Assembly (NCBI GenBank): GCA_001464935.1
Contig: LNEL01000062.1
Span: 33,116 to 97,115, forward strand
Length of the DNA: 64,000 nt
Source of the DNA: Gammaproteobacteria bacterium Ga0077536
GTDB lineage: Bacteria; Pseudomonadota; Gammaproteobacteria; Ga0077536
Direction of reading: 5' to 3'
Below, one piece after another: positions 42,701 to 51,219 of the stretch (the first letter of the stretch is position 1; each line of letters begins with the position of its first letter). The position numbers and the translations under genes are program-made. A model generated the notes under the pieces. That model searched no databases. It was not told the DNA's origin and saw only the letters and a list, made by a program, of their open reading frames with translations.

Positions 42701-44290
42701 ATGATCAAAGTATTCGTCGCCGACAAGCTGGCGAAGGAGGGCATCGCCGCCCTCGAACAGTATCCCGGACTCACGATCGATTTCACGCCGGGTCTCGACG
42801 TCGAGGCCGCCATCCCCCATATCGCCGACGCGGACGCCGTGATCGTGCGCAGCGAGACCAAGATCAAGGGCAAGCTGCTCGACGCCGCGCAGCAGCTGCG
42901 GGTGGTCGGGCGTGCCGGCATCGGCGTCGACAACATCGATCTCGACGGCACCACCGAGCGCGGCATCGTGGTGTTGAACACGCCGGACGCGAACGCCACG
43001 ACCACCGCCGAACTCGCCATCGCTCACCTGTTCTCGCTGTCACGCGCGTTGCCCGCCGCCGATCGCTCCGTGCGCGAGGGCAAGTGGGAGCGCTCGAAGT
43101 TCATGGGCTCGGAAGTCACCGGCAAGACCCTCGGCATCCTCGGTTTCGGCACCATCGGCCGGCTCGTCGCGGAGCGCGCGCGCGGCCTGAAGATGCGCGT
43201 CGTCGGCTTCGACCCGTTCGTCAATCCGCAGACCTTCGCCGACTACGGCGTCGAGCGGCTCGAACTCGACACGTTGCTGACACAGGCCGACTACGTGACC
43301 CTGCACTGCCCGATGACGGCCGACACGAAGAACCTGCTGTCGGCCGAACGTCTGCGCACGATGAAGAAGGGCGCGCGCGTGATCAACTGCGCGCGCGGCG
43401 GCCTCGTCGACGAGGCGGCGCTGCTCGAACTCGTCGACAGCGGGCACCTGGCCGGTGCCGCGCTCGACGTGTTCGACAGGGAACCCCCGGGCGCGAGCCC
43501 GCTGTTCGCGTGCCCGCGCATCCAGTTCACGCCGCACCTCGGCGCCTCGACCGAGGAAGCGCAGACCGCGACCGGCGTCGAGATTGCGCACCAGATCGCC
43601 GCCTACCTGCTGCGCGGCGAAGTGCGCAACGCCGTGAACCTGAAGAGCGTGGCGCCGGAGCGCCTCGCGCAGCTCGAGCCCTACCTGAAGCTCGCACGTC
43701 GCCTCGGCAAGCTGATGTCGGGCATGCTAGAGAAGCCGCTGCTCGAGGTCGAGGTCGGCCTGTACGGCCAGGCTGCCGAACTCGACAGCCAGCCGCTGGT
43801 CGCCGAAGCGCTCGCGGGGCTGCTGCAGGATCACCTCGACACGCCGATCAACCGGGTCAACGCGGCTCACCTCGCACGCCGGCAGGGCATCAAGCTGTCC
43901 GAGACGCGCGCCGCTGACGCCCGTGACTACCTGTCGGTGATCCGCGTGCAGGGTCGCTTCGAAGGCGGCGTGCGCTGCCTCGAGGGCACCCTGTTCGACG
44001 GCCGTCATCCGCGGCTGGTGCGGGTCAACGATTACGCGATCGAGGCGGCACTCGAAGGGCACCTCGTGGTCACACGTCATGCCGACCGGCCGGGCGTGAT
44101 CGGCGCGCTGGGCGAGCTGTTGGGCCGCGGAGGCATTAATATCTCCCGCATGCAGGTCGGCGCGGCAGAGGGGCGCGACTGGGCGATTGCGGTGCTCGGC
44201 GTCTCGCGGCGTCTGACCGACGGCGAGCTGGCCGGCATCGCCGGCATTGCGGCCGTCGACAAAGTACTGCAGGTCGATTTCACGAGCTGA
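42701..44290 (+). CDS. serA: D-3-phosphoglycerate dehydrogenase SerA (long, ACT-domain form)
   Basis: First enzyme of serine synthesis (3-phosphoglycerate + NAD to 3-phosphohydroxypyruvate). 529 residues: substrate domain, NAD-binding Rossmann domain with GKTLGILGFGTIGRLVAERA at about 140-160, catalytic Arg-Glu-His set (His in FTPHLGASTEEAQ), an intervening ASB domain at about 315-450, and a C-terminal ACT domain (about 455-529) for serine feedback. This is the Mycobacterium-type long form, not the E. coli 410-residue form. Downstream, DUF2333 starts 41 bases on. Confidence 0.97.
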   Translation: MIKVFVADKLAKEGIAALEQYPGLTIDFTPGLDVEAAIPHIADADAVIVRSETKIKGKLLDAAQQLRVVGRAGIGVDNIDLDGTTERGIVVLNTPDANATTTAELAIAHLFSLSRALPAADRSVREGKWERSKFMGSEVTGKTLGILGFGTIGRLVAERARGLKMRVVGFDPFVNPQTFADYGVERLELDTLLTQADYVTLHCPMTADTKNLLSAERLRTMKKGARVINCARGGLVDEAALLELVDSGHLAGAALDVFDREPPGASPLFACPRIQFTPHLGASTEEAQTATGVEIAHQIAAYLLRGEVRNAVNLKSVAPERLAQLEPYLKLARRLGKLMSGMLEKPLLEVEVGLYGQAAELDSQPLVAEALAGLLQDHLDTPINRVNAAHLARRQGIKLSETRAADARDYLSVIRVQGRFEGGVRCLEGTLFDGRHPRLVRVNDYAIEAALEGHLVVTRHADRPGVIGALGELLGRGGINISRMQVGAAEGRDWAIAVLGVSRRLTDGELAGIAGIAAVDKVLQVDFTS

Positions 44291-44331
44291 AACACTCGGC
44301 AGCATGGGCCTGCCGAAGAAAAGGATAGGGC

Positions 44332-45360
44332 GTGCTGACGAAGATCAAAGGGTTTCTGCCGGGCCGGGATGGCGCGCGCGGCGTGCTGGATTACGTGCTC
44401 GCGGCCAGTGCCGTTTACGCGATCATCATCGTGGTGCTGATGGTGCTGTTCGACCACGAGCCGGCGCAGTTCGACGTGCGCGAGGTCACCGCCCGCCGCA
44501 TGCCGACGGCCGACGGCACCCCCGTGCGCGGCGCGACGACCACCGCCGCGATGGTCGAAGTCATCGACCGGCTGCTGCACAAGCGCGGCGGTTACCTGAC
44601 GAACGACGTGGTGCCGCCCGGCATCCTGATGGACAACGTCCCGAACTGGGAGTGGGGCGCGCTCGTGCAGACGCGCGACCTCGCGATCGCGCTGCGCAAC
44701 GACCTCGCGCGCTCCCAGAGCCAGTCGACCGAAGATCCGAACCTGGTGAAGGCCGACAACAAGCTGCGGATCGACTCCGAGTCCTGGATGTTCCCGGCTG
44801 CCGAAGACGAGTACACCGAGGCGTCCGAAGCGCTCGCCGTCTACCTGAACCACATATCGAACCCGGGCAGCCAGCAGGCGCAGTTCTATGCGCGCGCCGA
44901 CAATCTGCGCAACTGGCTGGCCGTGGTCGAGAAGCGGCTCGGCGACCTGTCGCAGCGCCTGAGCGCCAGCGTCGGACAGGTCCGCATCAACACCGATCTC
45001 GCCGGCGAGAGCGGGGCCGAGCAGTCGACGCAGGGGCCGGACGTGCTCGTCGTACAGACGCCGTGGCTCGAAATCGATGACGTGTTCTACGAAGCCCGCG
45101 GCGCGAGCTGGGCGCTGCTGCACTTCCTGCGGGCCGTCGAACAGGACTTCGCGTCGGTGCTCGACAAGCGCAATGCGCTGGTGAGCCTGCGTCAGCTGAT
45201 TCGCGAACTCGAAAGCACCCAGGACATCATCTGGAGCCCGGTGGTGCTGAACGGCGAAGGCTTCGGCTTCGTGGCCAACCACTCGCTGGTGATGGCGTCC
45301 TACATCTCGCGCGCGAATGCGGCGGTGATAGACCTGCGGATGCTGCTCGAGCGCGGCTGA
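44332..45360 (+). CDS. DUF2333 family inner-membrane-anchored protein
   Basis: 342 residues with one N-terminal membrane segment (about 17-40) and a long periplasmic helical domain. Family marks: FDHEPAQFDV, GYLTNDVVPPGILMDN, PNWEWGALVQ. Function is unknown; the family is spread among Gammaproteobacteria. The GTG start at 44332 is supported by AAGGAT upstream. No partner gene is evident: serA precedes it and the GGDEF protein follows after 332 bases. Confidence 0.88.
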   Translation: MLTKIKGFLPGRDGARGVLDYVLAASAVYAIIIVVLMVLFDHEPAQFDVREVTARRMPTADGTPVRGATTTAAMVEVIDRLLHKRGGYLTNDVVPPGILMDNVPNWEWGALVQTRDLAIALRNDLARSQSQSTEDPNLVKADNKLRIDSESWMFPAAEDEYTEASEALAVYLNHISNPGSQQAQFYARADNLRNWLAVVEKRLGDLSQRLSASVGQVRINTDLAGESGAEQSTQGPDVLVVQTPWLEIDDVFYEARGASWALLHFLRAVEQDFASVLDKRNALVSLRQLIRELESTQDIIWSPVVLNGEGFGFVANHSLVMASYISRANAAVIDLRMLLERG

Positions 45361-45692
45361 GGCCGGCGCCGGCGGCGCCCGCCACGCCTCCGGACCCTGA
45401 GAACCTGCTCGAAGTCGTCATTTATTTCTGAATGAAGACAAAGGCCTGCCTCTTCTTTCTCCAGCTCGTCGCGGTGCGCCCGCAGTCCTGCAAGGCTGCG
45501 ATCGCCGCGACAGCCTGATCCGGCGCAGGGCTGTCCCGCGCGCGTCTCCCGGTCACTCCCACCCTGCGCCTGCGGGTCGCCGGCTTGAGTCTGGCGGGCG
45601 GCCGCCGCTAAGCAGGGCATCCTGACTTCGAGCGTGCCCGGTCCCCGTGACGACTGACACCCTGGCCTGTCCTGCGCCGCCGCGCAGTGCGT
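45361..45692. other. 332-base non-coding stretch, nothing recognised
   Basis: Between DUF2333 and the GGDEF gene. Apart from an A/T-rich patch near 45416-45447 that could hold a promoter, I see no repeat, RNA gene or credible small protein. Both strands have open frames, but with no ribosome site or recognisable product. Confidence 0.5.
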
Positions 45693-47240
45693 ATGAGTGC
45701 TAACGCCTACGTGACCAGCGCCCTGCTGCCGGCGCTGCGGATCGGCGCGATGCTCGCAATGCTGGCGGTGGCCGCCGTGATCGCAGCCGCCGCGCTGGGG
45801 CTCGTGCCGGACCGGCTGGCGCTGCAGTTGGCGGAGCGCACGCGCACGGTCGACTTGCTCGCGTACACCGCCCGGCAGTTCGCGCAGGCGGACGACGAGC
45901 CGGCGCTCGAGAGCCTGTTGGCCCATCTCGTCGACAGCGGCATCGCCCGCGGCGTGTATGCGCAACGCGAGGACGGCAGCCTGCTGACGGTGCACGGCGC
46001 AGTCGATCTGACACGCGCGACCAGGCCCGCCGATCCCGATTTCGCTGTGATCGAACTCGTCACCCCGCGCGGCGCCTGGGGCCGTCTCGGCGTCGCTTTC
46101 CCCCCGCTGGCCGGCCTGCTGCCGCCAGCCTTGGCGCATCCGCTGCTCGGACTGTCGGTGTTCGTCGGCCTGATCTGTCTGCCGGCCTTCACGCTGTACC
46201 TGCGCCGCGTGCTGACGACGCAGGATCCGACCAGCGTGATGCCGGAGCGGGTGCGGACCGTGATGAACGCGCTCGTCGAAGGCGTCGTGCTGCTCGATGC
46301 ACGCCAGCGCATCGTGCACAGCAACTGGGCCTTCGCCCGCAACTTCGACACGCCGGCGGACGAGATGCGGGGGCGCTCCCTCAGTGCGTTCGAATGGCGT
46401 TACCTGCGCGCCGAACGGCCGGACGAGCCGCTGCCCTGGGACCTCGCCCTGCAGACCGGCAAGACGCAGATCGACCGCAGCATCGTCCTGACCACCGCCA
46501 CGCATGGGCGACGCATCTATTCGGTCAACGTGACGCCGATGTTCGACAGCAAGCGGCAGCCGCGCGGTGCGCTCGCCACCTTCGACGACCAGACGCTCGT
46601 CGTCGAGAAGAACGCCGCGCTGCGCAAGGCGCTGGCGACGCTGGACCGCCAGCGCAACGAGATCGCGAAGCAGAACGAGGAGCTGAAGGGGCTGGCGACG
46701 CGCGATTCGCTGACGGGCTGCCTGAACCGGCGCGCCTTTCTCGAGATTTTCGAGGCCGAGCTGCTCGCCGCGCAGAAGCGCGGTTACGGCCTCGCCTGCC
46801 TGATGTGCGACATCGACGCCTTCAAGCTCATCAATGACACACACGGGCACTCGACCGGCGATCGCGTGATCGAGCAGGCTGCGCGCCTCCTGCAGATGGC
46901 GGTGCGCGAGAACGATCACATCTGCCGCTACGGCGGCGAGGAGTTCTGCGTGCTGCTGCCGGGCCTGTCGAGCAGCGAAGCGATGAACATCGCCGAGCGG
47001 ATGCGCGCGACGATCGAAGCACAGATGACGACACTGGTGCGCCTGCCGGACATTCCGGTCGTGACCGCGAGCTTCGGCATCACCGATCTGCAGCGCGGCG
47101 CGCAGACCCTGTCCGAACTGATCGATCAGGCCGACTCCGCGCTCTACCGCTCGAAGGAGACCGGCCGCAACCGCGTCACCGTGTTCACCGCGACTGGCGG
47201 CAGAATCCGCCACCTGCCGGACGTTCGGTCCAGGTCATGA
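45693..47240 (+). CDS. diguanylate cyclase with membrane sensor and PAS domain
   Basis: 515 residues making cyclic di-GMP from two GTP. Membrane segment about 13-33, extracytoplasmic sensor region to about 145, second membrane segment about 148-168, PAS domain about 185-300, short coiled coil, GGDEF domain about 335-505. The active site reads YGGEEF (active GGEEF form) and the inhibitory RxxD site is kept five residues upstream (REND-HICRY-GGEEF), so product feedback is expected. ATG 45693 is preferred; an in-frame GTG sits two codons earlier. No EAL domain. Confidence 0.93.
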   Translation: MSANAYVTSALLPALRIGAMLAMLAVAAVIAAAALGLVPDRLALQLAERTRTVDLLAYTARQFAQADDEPALESLLAHLVDSGIARGVYAQREDGSLLTVHGAVDLTRATRPADPDFAVIELVTPRGAWGRLGVAFPPLAGLLPPALAHPLLGLSVFVGLICLPAFTLYLRRVLTTQDPTSVMPERVRTVMNALVEGVVLLDARQRIVHSNWAFARNFDTPADEMRGRSLSAFEWRYLRAERPDEPLPWDLALQTGKTQIDRSIVLTTATHGRRIYSVNVTPMFDSKRQPRGALATFDDQTLVVEKNAALRKALATLDRQRNEIAKQNEELKGLATRDSLTGCLNRRAFLEIFEAELLAAQKRGYGLACLMCDIDAFKLINDTHGHSTGDRVIEQAARLLQMAVRENDHICRYGGEEFCVLLPGLSSSEAMNIAERMRATIEAQMTTLVRLPDIPVVTASFGITDLQRGAQTLSELIDQADSALYRSKETGRNRVTVFTATGGRIRHLPDVRSRS

Positions 47241-47268
47241 GCGCGGTGCCTGGCGGGTGTTCAGGGGT

Positions 47269-47610
47269 AGCCACCGAGAACACCGAGAACACCGAGTTGA
47301 GGCACGACTTGAGAATCGAACAGGTGAGCGCAGCTGTCGATCACAGGCAACGAATCAGGGCGAAAACCCCGGCTAGTCACCTGGTCATGCAGGTTGCTGT
47401 GTAAGCGCATGTCCAGCGCCGTCCTGTAGACCGGGTGTAGCTCGCAGCGCGGAACCCGGGAGCCGCCTGTCAGCCCCTCGATTCCCGGGTTCCACTGCGT
47501 TGCACCCGGGCGACCCCGAACTTTCATGAGGTCGCATCGTTGTGCGTCGGCGCCGAACGGGCTTCGGTAACAGCCGGTTCTTCTCGGTGTTCTCTGTGTT
47601 CTCTGTGGCT
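47269..47610. repeat. nested intergenic inverted-repeat element, 342 bases
   Basis: Outer arms of 28 bases (47269-47296, beginning AGCCACCGAGAACACCGAG, and 47583-47610) match at 26 of 28. Inside lies a second element: it starts at 47392 with GGTTGCTGTGTAAGCGC, almost the outer arm of the 37.2 kb element, then a hairpin with arms 47431-47461 and 47483-47509 (cores GGAACCCGGGA and TCCCGGGTTCC), and ends near ACTTTCA at 47520-47526. It fills the 391-base gap between two genes with converging 3' ends. No protein coding seen. Confidence 0.82.
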
Positions 47611-47631
47611 ATTCCAAATTCGAGTCAGCGC

Positions 47632-49239
47632 TCAGAATCGCAGCACCCCGCAGCCTTCGTCGCCGAGCGGCGCGTTCAGCGACGCGCTGATCGCCACGCC
47701 GAGCGCGTTGCGGGTGTCCCGTGGATCGAGGATGCCGTCGTCCCACAGTTCGCTGGTCGAGTAGTACGCCGACAGCTGCTCCTGGTAGGCCTTCAGGGTT
47801 TCCTGGTACACGCCGTCGATGATCTTCTCGTCGAGCGCGAGTCCGTTGCGTTCGAGCTGGCGCATCTTGACCTCGGCGAGGGTGCGCGCCGCCTGTTCGC
47901 CGCCCATCACGCCAATCTGGTGGTTCGGCCAGGTGAACAGGAAGCGCGCGTCGAAGGCGCGGCCGCACATGCCGTAGTTGCCGGCGCCGAAGGAGCCGTG
48001 GCACATCACCGTGAACTTCGGCACGCGGCTGCACACCTGCGTCATGATCATCTTGGCGCCGTCCTTGGTGATACCGCGCGCTTCGTATTCGCGCCCGACC
48101 ATGTAGCCGGTGATGTTCTGCAGGAACACCAGCGGCGTCGCGTTCTGGTTGCACAGTTCCATGAAGTGCGCGCCCTTCAGCGCCGAATCATTGAACAGCA
48201 CGCCGTTGTTGGCCAGGATGCCGACCTTGTAGCCCCAGATGTTCGCGTAGCCGCAGATCAGCGTGGTGCCGTAGGCCGGCTGGTATTCGTGAAAGCGGCT
48301 GCCATCGACGATGCGCGCAATCACCTCGCGCATGTCGAAGCCGCGTTTGATGTCGTCCGGAATGATGCCGAGCAGTTCGTCCGGGTCGTAGTACGGTGCC
48401 TCGATCGCGTCCTGCTGGATGGCCCATTTTTTCGGCCGGTCCCACTGCGCGACGATCTCGCGCCCGATCGCGATGGCCTCTGCTTCGGTCGAGGCGGGAT
48501 AGTCGCAGGTGCCGCTGACCTGGGTATGCAGATCGCAGCCGCCGAGGTCGTCGACGCTGACGATTTCCCCCGTCGCCGCCTTCACGAGCGGCGGCCCGCC
48601 GAGGAACACCGCGCCGGTGCCGCGCACGATGACCGAGTAGTCGGACAGCGCCGGGATGTACGCGCCGCCGGCCGTGCAGTGGCCGAACACCATGGCGAGC
48701 TGCTTGACGCCCATCTTGCTCAGCAGCGACTGGTTGCGAAAAATCCTCCCGGCCATGTAGCGGTCCGGGAAGAGCTCGGACTGCAGCGGCAGGAAGCCGC
48801 CCGCGCTGTCGCACAGGTGCACGATCGGCAGGCGATTCTCGATCGCGATGTCGAGGCAGCGGACGATCTTCTTGATCGTCAGTGGATACCATGCACCGCC
48901 CTTGATGCTCGAATCGTCGGCGTGGACGATCACCTCGCGCCCGCTGACGACGCCGATGCCGACGATGCAGCTCGCGCCGGGCGCTTCGCCGTCATAGGCC
49001 ATGTTCGCCGCCAGCGACGACAGCTCGAGGAACGGCGTGCCCGGATCGAGCAGCTTCTCCACGCGTTCGCGCGGCAGCATCTTGCCCTGCTTCGCGAGGC
49101 GCTCGACGTCGCGCGCGGGCCGCTTGTGTCGCGCGTCATCCTGCCGGGCGCGAAATTCCGCGAGGCGAACCTGGCTCGCGGCGTAATTGCGCCGGAACTC
49201 GGCGCTGCTGGTGTTCAGACTGGACTGGATGCGGGCCAT
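47632..49239 (-). CDS. acyl-CoA carboxylase, carboxyltransferase (beta) subunit
   Basis: Moves CO2 from carboxybiotin to an acyl-CoA. 535 residues, two crotonase-like halves. N-half: PRERVEKLLDPGTPFLELSSLAA, DSSIKGGAWYPLTIKKI; CoA-binding CTAGGAYIPALSDYSVIVRGTGAVFLGGPPLVKAATGE. C-half: CGYANIWGYKVGILANNGVLF and GSFGAGNYGMCGRAFDARFLFTWPNHQIGVMGGEQAA, the carboxybiotin side. It is of the MccB/LiuB/AtuC type (methylcrotonyl- or geranyl-CoA carboxylase); by eye I cannot choose between them. Last gene of the five-gene operon, 6 bases after the biotin carrier gene. Confidence 0.94.
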   Translation of the reverse strand: MARIQSSLNTSSAEFRRNYAASQVRLAEFRARQDDARHKRPARDVERLAKQGKMLPRERVEKLLDPGTPFLELSSLAANMAYDGEAPGASCIVGIGVVSGREVIVHADDSSIKGGAWYPLTIKKIVRCLDIAIENRLPIVHLCDSAGGFLPLQSELFPDRYMAGRIFRNQSLLSKMGVKQLAMVFGHCTAGGAYIPALSDYSVIVRGTGAVFLGGPPLVKAATGEIVSVDDLGGCDLHTQVSGTCDYPASTEAEAIAIGREIVAQWDRPKKWAIQQDAIEAPYYDPDELLGIIPDDIKRGFDMREVIARIVDGSRFHEYQPAYGTTLICGYANIWGYKVGILANNGVLFNDSALKGAHFMELCNQNATPLVFLQNITGYMVGREYEARGITKDGAKMIMTQVCSRVPKFTVMCHGSFGAGNYGMCGRAFDARFLFTWPNHQIGVMGGEQAARTLAEVKMRQLERNGLALDEKIIDGVYQETLKAYQEQLSAYYSTSELWDDGILDPRDTRNALGVAISASLNAPLGDEGCGVLRF

Positions 49240-49245
49240 GGGCGG

Positions 49246-49737
49246 CTACTCCGACGCCTGCAGCGAAATCAGCAGGGCGCCTTTCTGGAACGGGGCGTTC
49301 TTGGCGACGTGCACGGCATCGACGATGCCGGCGCGCGGCGCGACGAGGGTCAGCTGCATCTTCATCGATTCGATCACGAGCAGCGCATCGCCGGCGCTGA
49401 CGCTGGCGCTCGCGGCGACATGCAGGTCGACGACGACGCCGGGCATGTCGGCGCGGATTTCGTTGCCCGCATTCCCGCCCTGGGCGGCCGCCGTCACCGC
49501 TTCCGTATAGCCCACCGAGTAGGTTCGGTCGCCGAGTTTCACGTGCACACGGTCGCCTTCACGCACGCACCACGCGTGGTGCACGACGCCGTCGACGCAC
49601 AGGCTCAGCGCGCCGCTCGGGTCCGGCCGTTGACTGACGACATGCGCCTGTCCGTCGACGCGTACGCGCAGGTCCGGGCGCCGCGCGAGGATTTCGACCT
49701 CGGCCGGCGCGCCTTCGAAGACAAGTCGATGACTCAT
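49246..49737 (-). CDS. separate biotin carboxyl carrier protein (BCCP domain) of the acyl-CoA carboxylase
   Basis: 163 residues: an N-terminal beta-rich region (about 1-85) resembling the BT domain of methylcrotonyl-CoA carboxylase alpha, then a biotinyl domain (about 92-161) with Lys126 in VIESMKMQLT as the biotin site and the paired turn in NAPFQKGALLISL. In most MCC and geranyl-CoA carboxylases this domain is fused to the biotin carboxylase; here it has its own ATG (49737) 9 bases after the carboxylase stop and its own stop before the carboxyltransferase. No frameshift is needed to explain the split. Confidence 0.92.
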   Translation of the reverse strand: MSHRLVFEGAPAEVEILARRPDLRVRVDGQAHVVSQRPDPSGALSLCVDGVVHHAWCVREGDRVHVKLGDRTYSVGYTEAVTAAAQGGNAGNEIRADMPGVVVDLHVAASASVSAGDALLVIESMKMQLTLVAPRAGIVDAVHVAKNAPFQKGALLISLQASE

Positions 49738-49746
49738 GCGGATTCC

Positions 49747-51219
49747 TCAGTTGCGCCAGTGCCCGATCGAGGCATGGGGGTCGGGGCAGTCGTCGACGAG
49801 TTGCCGGAACTCGTCAGTGGCGAACAGCGCGGCGAGCAGCACCGTGGCGCGTTCGTTGGCCGCCAGTGCGGCCGGCGCCAGCGTCGCGGCGTGTTCGACG
49901 ACGAAACCCGTGTGCAGATCACCGGCCAGAAACGCCGGGTGGGCGAAAATGCGCGACAGGTAGTCACCGTTGTGATCGACCCCCAGCAGCACCAGCGCCG
50001 CGAGTGCGTCGCGCATGCGCGCTGCGCTCTGCGTGCGGTCCGCGCCGTGGGTGATCAGCTTCGCGAGCATCGAATCGAAGGCGGCCGTGACGGGCAGGCC
50101 TTCACGCAGACCGCCGTCGAAGCGCACGCCGTCGCCAGCCGGTTCGCGCAGACGCTGCACCACGCCGGTCGCAGGCCGGAAATCGTGTTCGGGCTGTTCG
50201 GCGCAGAGACGGCATTCGAAGGCGTGGCCGCGCTGCGTGATGTCCTGCTGCGTCAGCGCGAGCGGCTCGCCGGCGGCCAGGCGCAACTGCAGTTCGACGA
50301 GGTCGAGTCCTGTCACGCACTCGGTGACCGGATGCTCGACCTGCAGGCGCGTGTTCATTTCGAGAAAGTAGAACTCGCCGTCCGGCGCGAGAATGAATTC
50401 GACGGTGCCGGCATTGCGGTATTTGGCGGCCGCTGCGAGTTTCACCGCTGCCGCGCAGATCCGGTCGCGCAGGCTCGCCGGCAGATTCGGTGCCGGGGAC
50501 TCCTCGATGATCTTCTGGAAGCGCCGCTGCACCGAGCACTCGCGCTCGAACAGATGCAGCACCTTGCCGTGACCGTCGCCGAACACCTGCACCTCGATGT
50601 GGCGCGGGCGTTCAATGTAGCGCTCGGCATAGACGCGCCCGTCGGCGAAATAGCGCAGCGCCTCGCTGCTCGCGGTCATCGCGCGCGCGGCGAGTTCACC
50701 GGCCTCGCGCACGATGCTCATGCCCTTGCCGCCGCCACCGGCCGCCGCCTTGATCAACAGCGGGAACCCGATCCTGCTCGCGCCGGCGACGAACTCCTCG
50801 ATCGAACCGTCCTGCCGGCAGCTCGGCGCGACGGGCACGCCGTGCTTCACCGCGTATTCGCGCGAGATGATCTTGTCGCCCATCAGGCGAATGACCTCCG
50901 GCTGCGGGCCAATGAAGACGAGGCCGGCTTCCTCGACGGCGGCCGCGAAGCCGGCGTTCTCGGCGAGAAAGCCGTACCCGGGATGAATCGCATCGGCGCC
51001 GGCGCGTTGTGCCGCGGCCAGCAATTGTGCGACGTCGAGATAGGCGGCGGTCGGCACCTCGGCTTCGAGCTCGATCGCCCGATCGGCGAGTGCCACGTGC
51101 GGGGCACCGCGATCGGCGAAGTGATACACGGCGGTGGCGCCGATGCCGAGCTTTTTCAGACTGCGGATGATGCGGCACGCAATTTCGCCGCGATTGGCGA
51201 TCAGCACGTTCTTCAGCAT
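49747..51219 (-). CDS. biotin carboxylase subunit of the acyl-CoA carboxylase
   Basis: 490 residues: ATP-dependent carboxylation of biotin. MLKNVLIANRGEIACRIIRSLKKLGI start, ATP-grasp glycine loop KAAAGGGGKGM, ERYIERPRHIEVQVFGDGHG, catalytic RECSVQRRFQKIIEESPAPN, and FLEMNTRLQVEHPVTE with the conserved Glu/Arg. It ends shortly after the carboxylase C-domain at a region that in the fused enzymes leads on to the BT/BCCP part. ATG 51219 overlaps the AtuA stop by 7 bases, so translation is coupled. Confidence 0.95.
   Translation of the reverse strand: MLKNVLIANRGEIACRIIRSLKKLGIGATAVYHFADRGAPHVALADRAIELEAEVPTAAYLDVAQLLAAAQRAGADAIHPGYGFLAENAGFAAAVEEAGLVFIGPQPEVIRLMGDKIISREYAVKHGVPVAPSCRQDGSIEEFVAGASRIGFPLLIKAAAGGGGKGMSIVREAGELAARAMTASSEALRYFADGRVYAERYIERPRHIEVQVFGDGHGKVLHLFERECSVQRRFQKIIEESPAPNLPASLRDRICAAAVKLAAAAKYRNAGTVEFILAPDGEFYFLEMNTRLQVEHPVTECVTGLDLVELQLRLAAGEPLALTQQDITQRGHAFECRLCAEQPEHDFRPATGVVQRLREPAGDGVRFDGGLREGLPVTAAFDSMLAKLITHGADRTQSAARMRDALAALVLLGVDHNGDYLSRIFAHPAFLAGDLHTGFVVEHAATLAPAALAANERATVLLAALFATDEFRQLVDDCPDPHASIGHWRN

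Noticed and set aside
45300..47213. Minus-strand open frame opposite the GGDEF gene that also runs through the 45.4-45.7 kb gap
   Set aside because: Its product is low-complexity Arg/Gln/Ala; the plus strand carries PAS and GGEEF. The gap portion alone is not coding.
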